Of a DNA stretch of 22,376 nucleotides, positions 6,747 through 15,173 are shown piece by piece. Within the stretch, counting starts at the first letter, position 1. The number at the start of each line of letters is the position of its first letter. The stretch covers positions 1-22,376 of the forward strand of contig CAJXHQ010000006.1 in the NCBI GenBank assembly GCA_913054485.1, written 5' to 3'. This DNA comes from an uncultured Paracoccaceae bacterium (lineage in GTDB: Bacteria > Pseudomonadota > Alphaproteobacteria > Rhodobacterales > Rhodobacteraceae). Made by a program: the position numbers and the translations under genes. Under the pieces are notes generated by a model that made no database searches, was not told where the DNA came from, and worked only from the letters and a program-made list of their open reading frames with translations.

Positions 6747-7796
6747 TTAAGAAGATGCAAGCAGGCTGTTTGGAGCTGGTGCCGGACCGCAGCTTTCCCG
6801 AACGACCAAGTCACCGTGCAACATGGTGTTGCGGGGAAGGGATTCTGCTCCCGTCAAACCATCAAGCAGGTACCCCATCGCCACAGTGCCAATCTGGTTC
6901 CGGGGCTGACGGACAGTGGTCAAAGCGGGTGTAATATTGTTGGCAAAAGGAATGTCATCGAACCCGATTACCGAGAAATCCTCTGGCACGCGATATCCGC
7001 GGATTTGAAGCGCGCTGATCACGCCAATGGCGGTGTCGTCGTTGTAGCAGAAAAAGGCTGTGGGCAATGTGTCCTTGATGAACAGCCGCTCGACAGCTGC
7101 GCGGCCACCCTCGCTTGAACCGTCCCCCTCGATTTGCCAGTCCTGAATGGTCTCTGCGGCCTCAGCAAGCCCTTGCTGATAGCCCCGGCCGCGCAGTTCG
7201 GACACGGCGTTGCTTGCGGCTGCGGATACGTAGCAGATTTTCCGGTGCCCCAAGGATACCAGATATTCCGTCGCCATTTTGGAGGCGGCCACATCGTCAA
7301 CGCCGACATAGGAGACGTCTTTGTGATCAACCGGGCAGGTTGCTGCCACCATTGGGGGAAAGGCCGATACCGGGCTCTGCGGCTGCCCTGCCACCGGCAG
7401 ATGGCCGGTCAGCAGGATCAGCCCGTCCACCATGCCGGAGGACAGAAACCGCATGTGGTTTTCTTCCAGTGATATGGTGCCTTCGGTATTGCCGATCAGG
7501 ACGCCGTATCCCCGTTCATTGGCAACTCTTTCCAGACCGATCAGGACGCCGGGAAAATTCGGATCAGCAATTGACTGAGTCAGGACCATCACCATGCGGG
7601 ATCGCTGCATGCGCAGGTTCTGCGCCATCGCATTGGCAGTATAACCGGTACGGGCAATTGCGGCGGTCACTTTCTTTCGGGTGCTTTCCGCCACTTTCGC
7701 CGGTGTTCGAATCGCCCGGCTGACGGTTGCGATCGACACGCCGGCGAGCTTTGCAACGTCTTCGATGGTGGCTGGGCGGTCGGGAGATCTGCTCAA
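6747..7796 (-). CDS. LacI-family transcriptional regulator
   Basis: A 349-residue repressor of the LacI/GalR family. The N-terminal helix-turn-helix (TIEDVAKLAGVSIATVSRAIR, 10-30) and hinge region (ANAMAQNLRMQRS, about 54-66) precede a periplasmic-binding-protein-like effector domain (VLTQSIADPNFPGVLIGLE, DGLILL, YVGVDD, GFDDIPFANNITPALTTVRQP). It probably binds a sugar or derivative and controls the divergent ABC operon. The start is a TTG at 7796: there is no in-frame ATG nearby, AAGGA lies eight bases upstream, and the residues after it match where family members begin. The intergenic region to the ABC gene holds a repeat cluster that fits its operator. Length is normal. Confidence 0.92.
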   Translation of the reverse strand: MSRSPDRPATIEDVAKLAGVSIATVSRAIRTPAKVAESTRKKVTAAIARTGYTANAMAQNLRMQRSRMVMVLTQSIADPNFPGVLIGLERVANERGYGVLIGNTEGTISLEENHMRFLSSGMVDGLILLTGHLPVAGQPQSPVSAFPPMVAATCPVDHKDVSYVGVDDVAASKMATEYLVSLGHRKICYVSAAASNAVSELRGRGYQQGLAEAAETIQDWQIEGDGSSEGGRAAVERLFIKDTLPTAFFCYNDDTAIGVISALQIRGYRVPEDFSVIGFDDIPFANNITPALTTVRQPRNQIGTVAMGYLLDGLTGAESLPRNTMLHGDLVVRESCGPAPAPNSLLASS

Positions 7797-7890
7797 AGTT
7801 TTGGTCCTTCGCCCGGTGGCTGGCGGGGCGGAATCTGCGCATCTTTCCAGCCTCTTAGGTCTGTCTATACCGTGAAAGTCAACCAGTGAG

Positions 7891-7945
7891 AAGGTTTACA
7901 TGCTCGTATGTAAAGGTTTACATGATTGATGAAAAGGTTTACATA
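7891..7945 (+). promoter_or_regulatory. Operator/promoter region of the sugar ABC operon
   Basis: AAGGTTTACAT occurs three times as direct repeats (7891-7901, 7913-7923, 7934-7944), spaced 22 and 21 bp, i.e. two helical turns. The first copy also forms a palindrome, TTTACATGCTCGTATGTAAA (7895-7914), with 7-bp perfect arms, which suits a LacI-family dimer. TTTACA (7917-7922), 17 bp, TACATA (7940-7945) could be the plus-strand promoter, so the repeats would sit on it. The regulator is encoded divergently next to it. Confidence 0.65.
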
Positions 7946-7997
7946 GGTCAAAATAGCACAGCGCTGGAGGAGCGCATAAGTGCAGGGGGGAGACGAT

Positions 7998-9521
7998 ATG
8001 CCTGACGGGCAAACCAACACTTATACCGTGCTGGAAGCGGATCGTATCAGCAAATCCTTCGGGTCTGTGCCGGTGCTGTTCAGTATCAATATGGATATCC
8101 GCCCGGGAGAGGTGCACGCCCTTATCGGTGAAAATGGTGCCGGAAAATCCACGTTAATGAAAATTCTGTCGGGATTTCATGCACCGACGTCGGGCCGGAT
8201 CCTGTTTGACGGGGCAGAAACCGATCTGCCCGACAATGGCGGGGCCGAAAGGCTTGGCATTGTTCTGATTCATCAGGAACTCAATCTGGCCGAGCAAATG
8301 ACGGTCGAAGAGAATATCTTTCTTGGGCGGGAAATCACCAGGAACGGCATTCTGAACCGCGAGGCGATGCGGGAAAAGGTGCAGGGCTATCTGGCCGATA
8401 TCGGTCTGGATATTGCGCCCTCGGCCCGGATCTCTGATCTGTCGATCGCCGAGAAACAGATGGTTGAAATCGTCAAGGCGATCAGCCGCAAGGCGCGGGT
8501 TCTCATCATGGATGAGCCCACCGCGGTGCTGACCGAAGCTGAGACCGAACTGTTCTTCCGTCAGGTCGAAGCACTGAAAGCAACCGGTGTCGCGATTGTT
8601 TTCGTGTCTCACAAGCTGTCCGAAGTGAAACAGATTGCTGACCGGATCACGATCCTGCGGGACGGGCAGTGGATTGCCACAAAGGATGCCAGCGACCTGA
8701 CACCGGATGCCATGGCCCAAATGATGGTTGGACGGGAGCTTTCTGATCTTTACCCGCCCATGCATGAGGCGGATGTGGATGAGGACCGGGTGCTGGAAGT
8801 CCGCAATCTCTGCGCCGACGGGGTGCGGAATGTCAGCTTTGATTTGCGCCGTGGTGAAATTCTGGGATTCTCCGGCCTGATCGGGGCAGGGCGCACCGCC
8901 GTTTTCGAAGCGGTTTGCGGCCTCGATCCGATCAGCAGCGGCGAGGTCCTGTTCCAGGGGGCATCGGTGCGCTTTGCCTCGGTGGCTGCCGCCCGGGATG
9001 CCGGAATCGCCTATCTGACCAAGGACCGGAAGGCCAAAGGGTTGCTTCTGGACAAGCAGATGCAGCCCAACCTGACGCTGTTTGCGCTGCCAAAGTTCAT
9101 CCGGCGCTTCGGGCTGGACCGCAAGGCAGAAGAAGAGGCCCTGACACGTGCGATCCGCCGCTTCGACATCCGGACCCGGGACCCGAAAATCAACACCGGC
9201 GACATGTCAGGCGGGAATCAGCAAAAGCTGTTGCTGGCCAAGGTCATGGAGACCGACCCGCAGGTGGTCATCATTGACGAACCGACCCGCGGCATCGACG
9301 TGGGCACCAAACAGCAGGTCTATCACTTCATCGCGGCTCTCGCCGCCGAGGGCGTCTCTGTGGTCGTTATCTCGTCTGAGATGCCCGAGATCATTGGCAT
9401 CAGCCACCGTGTTGTGGTGATGCGGGACGGGCAGATCATGGGTGTGCTGACCGGCGATGACATCAACGAAAATGAAATCGTGCGCTATGCCGCCGGTCTG
9501 AAACAGGAGGGCAAGGAATGA
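7998..9521 (+). CDS. Sugar ABC transporter ATP-binding protein (RbsA/MglA/XylG type)
   Basis: A 507-residue double ATPase that powers uptake through the neighbouring permease. The first nucleotide-binding domain has Walker A GENGAGKST (44-52), signature LSIAEKQMVEI and Walker B VLIMDEPTAVLT. The second has the degenerate Walker A GFSGLIGAGRT usual in this family, signature SGGNQQK and Walker B VVIIDEPTRGIDVG. ATG at 7998 is preceded by an AGGGGGGAG ribosome-binding site; a GTG at 7980 in the same frame is less likely. The TGA stop overlaps the permease ATG (ATGA at 9518). It is the first gene of the LacI-controlled operon. Confidence 0.95.
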   Translation: MPDGQTNTYTVLEADRISKSFGSVPVLFSINMDIRPGEVHALIGENGAGKSTLMKILSGFHAPTSGRILFDGAETDLPDNGGAERLGIVLIHQELNLAEQMTVEENIFLGREITRNGILNREAMREKVQGYLADIGLDIAPSARISDLSIAEKQMVEIVKAISRKARVLIMDEPTAVLTEAETELFFRQVEALKATGVAIVFVSHKLSEVKQIADRITILRDGQWIATKDASDLTPDAMAQMMVGRELSDLYPPMHEADVDEDRVLEVRNLCADGVRNVSFDLRRGEILGFSGLIGAGRTAVFEAVCGLDPISSGEVLFQGASVRFASVAAARDAGIAYLTKDRKAKGLLLDKQMQPNLTLFALPKFIRRFGLDRKAEEEALTRAIRRFDIRTRDPKINTGDMSGGNQQKLLLAKVMETDPQVVIIDEPTRGIDVGTKQQVYHFIAALAAEGVSVVVISSEMPEIIGISHRVVVMRDGQIMGVLTGDDINENEIVRYAAGLKQEGKE

Positions 9522-10536
9522 CTGTTTTGGCAAACGGCAGCCTTGATAAGGAAAAACGGATGACTTTCGATATCAAGACGGCCGGTCCGGCGATTGCCTT
9601 GATACTGCTCTGCATCATCGGTTTCGTGTTGAACCCGGCGTTTCTAAGTGAGGGGAACATCTCCAATCTGCTGACCCGCTCGGCCTTTATCGGGATCATT
9701 GCGGTCGGCGCAACTTTTGTCATTACGGCGGGTGGCATCGACCTGTCTGTCGGCTCCATGGCAGCGGCTATCGCCGGAGTGATGATCATCATCATGAATA
9801 ATGCGGTCGAAACCTTTGGCGGAGGCCTGGCCACGGTGCTGCTGGGCTGCGGCTGCTCGATCCTGCTGGGCATCGGTGCCGGCTGGATCAACGGGGTTCT
9901 GACCACCAAGGGCAAGATCGAGGCCTTTATTGTGACACTGGGCACCATGGGCATCTACCGCTCGTTAGTCACCTATTTTGCCGTGGCGGCAGCTTGTCGT
10001 TGGATTTGGCCATTCGCGGCATCTACCGGCCCGTGTATTACGGCAGCTTTCTTGGCCTGCCGATCCCGGTTTGGGTGTTCATCGTTGTGGCCATCCTCGG
10101 CTGGCTCTTGCTGAATCGCACCGCCTTTGGCCGCTACTGCACGGCCATCGGATCGAACGAGGCGGTTGCGAAGTATTCCGCTATCAAGGTCGACCGGGTC
10201 AAAACCATGACCTACGTCATCCAGGGGCTCTGCGTGTCGCTGGCAACCATCATCTATGTGCCCCGCCTGGGGTCGGCATCCTCGTCAACAGGGGTGCTGT
10301 GGGAACTGGAGGCGATCGCCGCGGTGATCATTGGCGGCACCGTGCTGAAGGGCGGCTATGGCCGGATCGGCGGCACCATACTGGGGGCGCTGATCCTGAC
10401 CACTATCGGTAACATTCTGAACTTCACCGATCTGATTTCCAATTATCTGAACGGCACCATGCAAGGCTTGATCATCATCATCGCAGTCTGGCTGCAGCGC
10501 GGTGACTGGGGCAAATCCAAGGCCCAGAAAACCTAA
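9518..10536 (+). pseudogene. Sugar ABC transporter permease (RbsC type), frameshifted
   Basis: The gene reads as one RbsC-like inner-membrane permease of 339 residues if one base is restored. The first frame (from 9518) gives FLSEGNISNLLTRSAFIGIIAVGATFVITAGGIDLSVGSM and [16 protein letters not shown], then turns to nonsense. The frame beginning at about 9985 continues [16 protein letters not shown] to [26 protein letters not shown] and the natural stop. The break is at 9983-9984 (GCC GT GGC GGC); inserting one base gives the expected [12 protein letters not shown]. Both halves are otherwise intact, so the loss is recent or is a sequencing error. If real, the transporter lacks a full permease. 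Start overlaps the ATPase stop. Confidence 0.85.
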
Positions 10537-10585
10537 GGAACCACGACAGAACCGGGGGCCTGTCCCCACCGTAAAATACCAAACC

Positions 10586-10614
10586 GGGCGCCACCGGACA
10601 GGAAAGGTGCGCCC
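10586..10614 (+). other. Intercistronic hairpin before the binding-protein gene
   Basis: GGGCG/CGCCC and CACC/GGTG arms (10586-10595 against 10606-10614) pair with a single bulged base. No T-run follows. Such hairpins between permease and binding-protein genes often protect the highly expressed downstream message; here that is inference. Confidence 0.35.
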
Positions 10615-10636
10615 AAATTCTCGGGAGGAGAGTCCA

Positions 10637-11593
10637 ATGAAAACACTCAACACAATCAGCGCAATGGCCCTGACTGGCGCTTTGGCCATGACGGCCACCT
10701 TTGCCGGTGCGGAAACCATCAAGATCGGTGTCAGCTATCCGACACCAACCCACGCCTGGGCGGCCGGCATGAACTGGCACGCGGAACAGGCGGAAAAACG
10801 GATCGAGGCGCTGTACCCCGATGTCGATATGATCCTGGTGAACTCTCCTGATCCCAGCGCACAGGCCAGCGCCCTGGAAGACCTGGTCTCGGTCCACCAG
10901 ATCGACGCCCTGGTGGTGCTGCCGTTTGAATCCGAACCCCTGACCGACCCGGTTTTGAACGTCAAGAAATCGGGAGCGACGATCACCGTGGTCGACCGCG
11001 GGCTGAGCCAGCCGGGGATCGAGGATATTTATGTTGCCGGCAACAACCCTGAACTGGGCCGGGTATCCGCAGTCTATATGAAAACCCGCCTGAAAGAGGG
11101 CGACAATATCGTGGTTCTGCGCGGCATCCCGACGCTGATCGACAACGAGCGTTTTGATGCCTTCATGGCTGAAATGGAGGGCTCCGGCGTCAATGTGCTG
11201 GACCACAAGCACGCCAACTGGAACCGCGACGACGGCTTCGAAGTGATGCAGGATTTTCTCAGCCGCTTTCCCGATATCGACGCGGTTTGGGCGCAGGATG
11301 ACGACATCGCAATTGGTGTTGTGGCCGCTCTGAAACAAGCAGGCCGTGACGGCGACGGTATGTTTGTTGTTGGCGGCGCCGGCATGAAAGAGACCATCAA
11401 AGCCATCATGGACGGCGAGACCCTGGTGCCGGTGGACGTTCTCTACCCGCCCTCGATGATTGCCACGGCCATGGATGTGACCGTTGCTTCTTTTAAGTCG
11501 AACGGCCCGGTGGCCGGCCGCTACATCCTGGGTGCGACCCTGATCACGCCTGAGAATGCTGCCTCGTTCTACTTCCCAGACTCTCCTTTTTAA
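10637..11593 (+). CDS. Sugar ABC transporter periplasmic binding protein
   Basis: A 318-residue substrate-binding protein of the ribose/galactose-binding (peripla_BP_4) class. A signal peptide (basic MKTLNTISAM, hydrophobic core, AGA cleavage at about 25) directs export. The mature part begins ETIKIGVSYPTPTHAWAAGMNW and has the typical features IDALVVLPFESEPLTDPV, GATITVVDRG, and DAVWAQDDDIAIGVVAALKQAGR near the hinge. ATG at 10637 is chosen for its ribosome-binding site GGGAGGAGAG and the signal peptide; the frame is open upstream. It is the third transport gene of the operon; a strong hairpin follows, so its message may be in excess. The sugar cannot be named from sequence. Confidence 0.92.
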   Translation: MKTLNTISAMALTGALAMTATFAGAETIKIGVSYPTPTHAWAAGMNWHAEQAEKRIEALYPDVDMILVNSPDPSAQASALEDLVSVHQIDALVVLPFESEPLTDPVLNVKKSGATITVVDRGLSQPGIEDIYVAGNNPELGRVSAVYMKTRLKEGDNIVVLRGIPTLIDNERFDAFMAEMEGSGVNVLDHKHANWNRDDGFEVMQDFLSRFPDIDAVWAQDDDIAIGVVAALKQAGRDGDGMFVVGGAGMKETIKAIMDGETLVPVDVLYPPSMIATAMDVTVASFKSNGPVAGRYILGATLITPENAASFYFPDSPF

Positions 11594-11611
11594 GACCTGA
11601 ACGAGAAGCAG

Positions 11612-11637
11612 GGAGAGGGGCATCCGTGCCCCTCTCC
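11612..11637 (+). other. Strong intercistronic hairpin after the binding-protein gene
   Basis: A perfect 11-bp stem GGAGAGGGGCA/TGCCCCTCTCC with loop TCCG. It is not followed by a T-run but by the ribosome-binding site of the next gene. It probably stabilises the upstream message or partly attenuates read-through, giving more binding protein than enzyme. Confidence 0.6.
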
Positions 11638-11657
11638 GCCAACAGGAGGATTTGACA

Positions 11658-12716
11658 ATGAAGACGCTTAAAGGACCCGCGCTGTTTCTGGCCCAATTCG
11701 CCGGTGATGAAGCCCCATTCAACAGCTGGGACAGCATAACGAAATGGGCAGCGGACTGCGGTTACAAGGGTGTGCAGGTGCCCAGCTGGGACGGCCGCAT
11801 ATTCGATCTCGCCAAAGCGGCAAGTTCGCGGGCCTATTGCGAGGAGCTGGTCGGCGTGGCCCGCGCCAACGGAGTGGAAATCACTGAGCTTTCGACGCAC
11901 CTTCAGGGCCAGCTGGTCGCTGTCCATCCGGCCTACGATACCGCCTTTGACGGGTTTGCCGCACCTGGGGTGCAGGGTAACCCGCAGGCCCGCCAGGCCT
12001 GGGCGGTCGAACAGGTGAAACTTGCCATTACCGCCAGTTACAATCTGGGCATTGGCGCCCATGCAACATTCTCCGGCGCGCTGGCATGGCCTTATATCTA
12101 CCCCTGGCCGCAGCGCCCTGCTGGCCTTGTCGAAACCGCCTTTGATGAACTGGCCCGCCGCTGGAGGCCCATTCTGGGCCATGCAGAGACCATGGGTGTT
12201 GATGTCTGCTACGAAATCCATCCCGGTGAAGATCTGCACGATGGCGTGACCTTCGAAATGTTTCTGGACCGGGTCGGCAACCACCCGCGCGCCAACATGC
12301 TCTATGATCCGTCGCATTACGTGCTGCAGTGTCTCGACTATCTCGACAACATCGACATCTACAAAGACCGGATCAAGATGTTCCACGTCAAAGATGCTGA
12401 GTTCAACCCGACCGGCCGCCAAGGGGTTTATTCTGGATATCAGGGCTGGACCAACCGGGCAGGGAGGTTCCGCTCGCTTGGTGACGGGCAGGTCGACTTC
12501 GGCGCCATTTTTTCCAAACTGGCAGCCAATGATTTTGATGGCTGGGCCGTGGTTGAATGGGAATGCTGCCTGAAACACCCGGAGGACGGTGCCCGCGAAG
12601 GAGCGCAGTTCGTCAAGGATCATATTATCCGGGTCACCGAAAAGGCTTTCGACGATTTCGCGGACGGCGGCACTGATGAGGCCGCAAACCGGCGCATGCT
12701 GGGACTGGGAGACTGA
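11658..12716 (+). CDS. Sugar phosphate isomerase/epimerase-like TIM-barrel protein
   Basis: A 352-residue xylose-isomerase-like TIM-barrel (AP endonuclease family 2 fold). Likely divalent-metal ligands are visible in CYEIHPGED (Glu), LYDPSHYVLQ (Asp, His), KMFHVKDAEF (His) and WAVVEWEC (Glu). The N-terminus lacks a signal, so it acts in the cytoplasm, probably isomerising or epimerising the imported sugar or its keto form. AGGAGGA at 11644-11650 sits seven bases from ATG 11658; a TTG at 11652 is too close. One base separates its stop from the next start, so it is coupled with the oxidoreductase. The pairing of these two enzyme families is common in inositol and keto-sugar pathways, but the exact reaction is unknown. 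Confidence 0.88.
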   Translation: MKTLKGPALFLAQFAGDEAPFNSWDSITKWAADCGYKGVQVPSWDGRIFDLAKAASSRAYCEELVGVARANGVEITELSTHLQGQLVAVHPAYDTAFDGFAAPGVQGNPQARQAWAVEQVKLAITASYNLGIGAHATFSGALAWPYIYPWPQRPAGLVETAFDELARRWRPILGHAETMGVDVCYEIHPGEDLHDGVTFEMFLDRVGNHPRANMLYDPSHYVLQCLDYLDNIDIYKDRIKMFHVKDAEFNPTGRQGVYSGYQGWTNRAGRFRSLGDGQVDFGAIFSKLAANDFDGWAVVEWECCLKHPEDGAREGAQFVKDHIIRVTEKAFDDFADGGTDEAANRRMLGLGD

Positions 12717-12717
12717 T

Positions 12718-13866
12718 ATGACAGGACAACGGCCTATACGGCTTGGCATGGTTGGCGGCGGAAACGACGCCTTCATCGGCGCGGTTCACAGGATTGCAGC
12801 ACGGATTGACGGCGAATATAGCCTGATCGCAGGCGCGCTGTCATCGACACCGGAAAAAGCCCGGGCTTCCGGAGCGGCGCTGGGTCTGGACCCTGGGCGC
12901 ACATATGATGACTTTGAAACCATGGCCGTTCTCGAAGCCGCGCGTGACGATGGCATCGAAGCTGTAGCAATCGTGACCCCCAATCACATGCACGCGCCGG
13001 CGGCCCGCGCATTCCTGAAGCAGGGGATCAATGTGATATGCGACAAGCCGCTGACTGCGACACTGAAGGATGCGCAAGAACTGGTGAAAACGGCGGAGGC
13101 TTCGGATGCACTGTTCATCCTGACCCACAATTACACCGGTTACCCAATGGTCCGGCAAGCGCGGGACATGATTACCTCCGGCCTTTTGGGGGATATTCGC
13201 GTGGTTCAAGCGGAATACCCGCAGGACTGGCTCACAGAAGCCGAGGAAGTCAACGAAAACAAACAGGCAGAGTGGCGCACAGACCCGGCGCGCTCTGGTG
13301 CAGGCGGTTGTGTCGGCGACATTGGCACGCATGCGTTCAACCTGCTGAGCTTCATGACAGGGCTTGAGACTGAAAGCCTCTCGGCTGACCTGCAAAGCTT
13401 TGTCCCGGGCCGCAGGCTGGATGACAACGCACATGTTATGCTGCGTTTCAAAGGCGGAGCCCGCGGTATGCTATGGTCTAGTCAGGTCGCGCCCGGAAAC
13501 GAAAACGCCCTGAAAATTCGGATTTACGGTTCCAAGGGCGGAATTGAATGGGCACAGGAAGATCCGAATTATCTCTGGCATACACCCTTCGGCGAAGCGA
13601 AGCGCCTTTTGACCCGCGGCGGCGCAGGGGCCAGCCAAACAGCAGCACGCCTGACCCGCACGCCCGGCGGTCACCCGGAGGGGTACTTGGAGGCATTCGC
13701 CAATCTTTATACAGAGGCAGCCGAAGCTATTCGAGCGCGTTACACTGGGGCGGTTCTTTCTCCGGACGTCCATTTTCCGACCGTTCTGGACGGGTTGGCG
13801 GGTGTCCAGTTTATTGATGCCTGTGTGAAATCCTCGCGTGAGAACGCAGCTTGGGTTTCGATCTGA
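12718..13866 (+). CDS. Gfo/Idh/MocA-family NAD(P)-dependent oxidoreductase
   Basis: A 382-residue sugar/polyol dehydrogenase-type protein. The Rossmann fold starts RLGMVGGGNDAFIGAVH (GxGG variant); the conserved EKP motif appears as CDKPLT, with Asp for Glu. The C-terminal domain carries GGCVGDIGTHAFNLLSFMTG with the conserved catalytic-type Asp and His. Expected role: NAD(P)-linked oxidation or reduction of the sugar supplied by the ABC system. ATG at 12718 follows the previous stop by one base; the open frame upstream belongs to the overlap with the isomerase. It is the last gene of the operon. A 7-bp hairpin (GTCACTT/AAGTGAC, 13911-13928) follows without a T-run. Confidence 0.92.
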   Translation: MTGQRPIRLGMVGGGNDAFIGAVHRIAARIDGEYSLIAGALSSTPEKARASGAALGLDPGRTYDDFETMAVLEAARDDGIEAVAIVTPNHMHAPAARAFLKQGINVICDKPLTATLKDAQELVKTAEASDALFILTHNYTGYPMVRQARDMITSGLLGDIRVVQAEYPQDWLTEAEEVNENKQAEWRTDPARSGAGGCVGDIGTHAFNLLSFMTGLETESLSADLQSFVPGRRLDDNAHVMLRFKGGARGMLWSSQVAPGNENALKIRIYGSKGGIEWAQEDPNYLWHTPFGEAKRLLTRGGAGASQTAARLTRTPGGHPEGYLEAFANLYTEAAEAIRARYTGAVLSPDVHFPTVLDGLAGVQFIDACVKSSRENAAWVSI

Positions 13867-13951
13867 AGTGTCTCTAGCGAAGAATCCAAGCGTGAAAATG
13901 CACTGCCGTGGTCACTTGCGGAAGTGACGGGTGTAACCTGGACAGACCGGC

Positions 13952-15002
13952 GGGACACTTGTGAAGTTACTGTAGCTTGTCTCTAAGGGCTTCGTAAGGG
14001 GTCTGCCCGTTGTGAGCGCCGTGTGGTCTGGCGAAGTTGTAAAAGCGCTCCCATTCGTCCAGCTTCGCTTCCAGATCGACATCGTCCTTGTAGCTCAGAA
14101 GCTGAAAGAACTCCTGTTGATCTGATCGGTGGGGACGTTCGACTTTGCCATTGAGCTGGGGCGTGCCACGTTTGATGTAGGCGTACCTGATGCCGAGGTC
14201 TTCAACATGCCAAGGAAACTTTGCTTGGAACTCATGGCCGTTATCCGTCCGCACTTCACGAATGCGGAAGGGGAATTTTTCGACGATGTGGTCAATGAAA
14301 TTGATCGCGTTTGCCTGCGTGTGTTTTTCATAGACTTTTAGGGCGCGAACCCTGGTTGCATCATCAATCGCAGTATACTGGAAGCGGCGCACCTTCTCAC
14401 CGCGTTTCCCTTTGAAGGTCAGGAACTTAACATCGACTTGGATATGATGACCCGGAACTTGTTTTTGATACCGCTTGGTGTGCAATTTACGCATCCGCGT
14501 GCCCCTGGGCAGTCGATTGAGGCCGTTGCGTTTTAGGATGCGGTAAACCCCGGCATCTGAGATCTTGATGTCGTGATAGCGCGCCAAATACCAGACGATC
14601 CGAATGGGCCCAAGATGGTATTTGCGACGAAGATAAAGAACTTTCTCAACAATCTCGGTCGGCGTTTGGTTGGCTGGGTTTTTGGGAATTGACTTGGCAT
14701 TCTTCAGGCCAGCTTCGCCATGCTTTTGATACGCAGCTCGCCATCGATAATAGCTGGATCTGCCAATGCAGAAATACCGACATGCTTTACGGGCGTTGCC
14801 GATCTTCTCGGCATGTTGAAGTACTCTAAGTTTACGTTGGATGTCTCGTTCTTCGACCGTCATGAAAACTTCCTCCATCCCAAACTCGAAGAAATGGCGC
14901 CTTCAATGGCTCACCAGCTGGGCCAGTTCGTCGTGCGGTAGCGGACGGCTGGGGGCTTGGTCATGCGGGCCATCTAACCGCTTGGATTCACAAAGTGAAT
15001 CC
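13952..15002 (-). mobile_element. IS481-family insertion sequence (ends approximate)
   Basis: A full-length IS481 transposase lies just inside this interval. Ends are not fixed: the left boundary GGGACACTTGTGAAG (13952-13966) and the inverse of the right hairpin, GGATTCACTTTGTGAATCC (15002-14984), share CACTT-GTGAA with gaps, which may reflect terminal repeats. No target-site duplication was confirmed. It separates the sugar operon from the TRAP module. Confidence 0.4.
13967..14878 (-). CDS. IS481-family transposase
   Basis: A 303-residue DDE transposase. An N-terminal helix-turn-helix (RKACRYFCIGRSSYYRWRAAY, about 30-50) and a second DNA-binding part (KISDAGVYRILKRNGLNRLPRGT) precede the rve integrase core. 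The triad is Asp149 (HHIQVDVKF), Asp212 (RTDNGHEF) and Glu247 (QLNGKVERPH), with 34 residues between the last two. The C-terminus FYNFARPHGAHNGQTPYEALRDKL is typical. All catalytic residues are present, so it may be active. Start could be Met at 14878 or 14863 (MTVEERDIQRKL). The same frame continues upstream past one stop into a 34-codon frame (15007-14903). The single Cys in RYFCIGR (usually Gly) is a small oddity. Confidence 0.93.
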   Translation of the reverse strand: MEEVFMTVEERDIQRKLRVLQHAEKIGNARKACRYFCIGRSSYYRWRAAYQKHGEAGLKNAKSIPKNPANQTPTEIVEKVLYLRRKYHLGPIRIVWYLARYHDIKISDAGVYRILKRNGLNRLPRGTRMRKLHTKRYQKQVPGHHIQVDVKFLTFKGKRGEKVRRFQYTAIDDATRVRALKVYEKHTQANAINFIDHIVEKFPFRIREVRTDNGHEFQAKFPWHVEDLGIRYAYIKRGTPQLNGKVERPHRSDQQEFFQLLSYKDDVDLEAKLDEWERFYNFARPHGAHNGQTPYEALRDKLQ

Positions 15003-15030
15003 TTCATTGACAGAGTTCTGCAACAACGCC
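14984..15030. repeat. Perfect hairpin and IS5-like terminal sequence
   Basis: GGATTCAC-AAA-GTGAATCC (14984-15002) is a perfect inverted repeat. Ten bases on, the minus strand reads GGCGTTGTTGCAGAACTC (15030-15013), which resembles ends of IS5-family elements (GG...TTGTTGCA). No IS5 transposase lies nearby, so this may be a leftover end, or part of the IS481 boundary. Low confidence. Confidence 0.3.
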
Positions 15031-15143
15031 CCTCAGAGAGCATTGAGGGTGGCCGTTCTTGTTGGCCACAAGAGCTGCGAGCGCGGGGGGACTTTGGCCC
15101 AATTGCTTACTAAGGGTGAATAGTGAAGCCGCTACAACGCGCC

Positions 15144-15173
15144 TTGATGATAAATAAAGCTCCAACCTAGGAT
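15144..15173 (+). promoter_or_regulatory. Weak candidate promoter for the TRAP operon
   Basis: TTGATG (15144-15149), 18 bp, TAGGAT (15168-15173), about 45 bases before the DctP start. The match to the sigma70 consensus is moderate; no operator was recognised and no regulator gene lies nearby. Confidence 0.3.

Noticed and set aside
10478..11737. Minus-strand 419-codon frame opposite the binding-protein gene
   Set aside because: Antisense shadow of a well-supported gene, with His/Arg-rich composition and no domain.
11544..12776. Minus-strand 410-codon frame opposite the TIM-barrel gene
   Set aside because: Shadow frame; the opposite strand encodes a recognised protein with conserved metal ligands.
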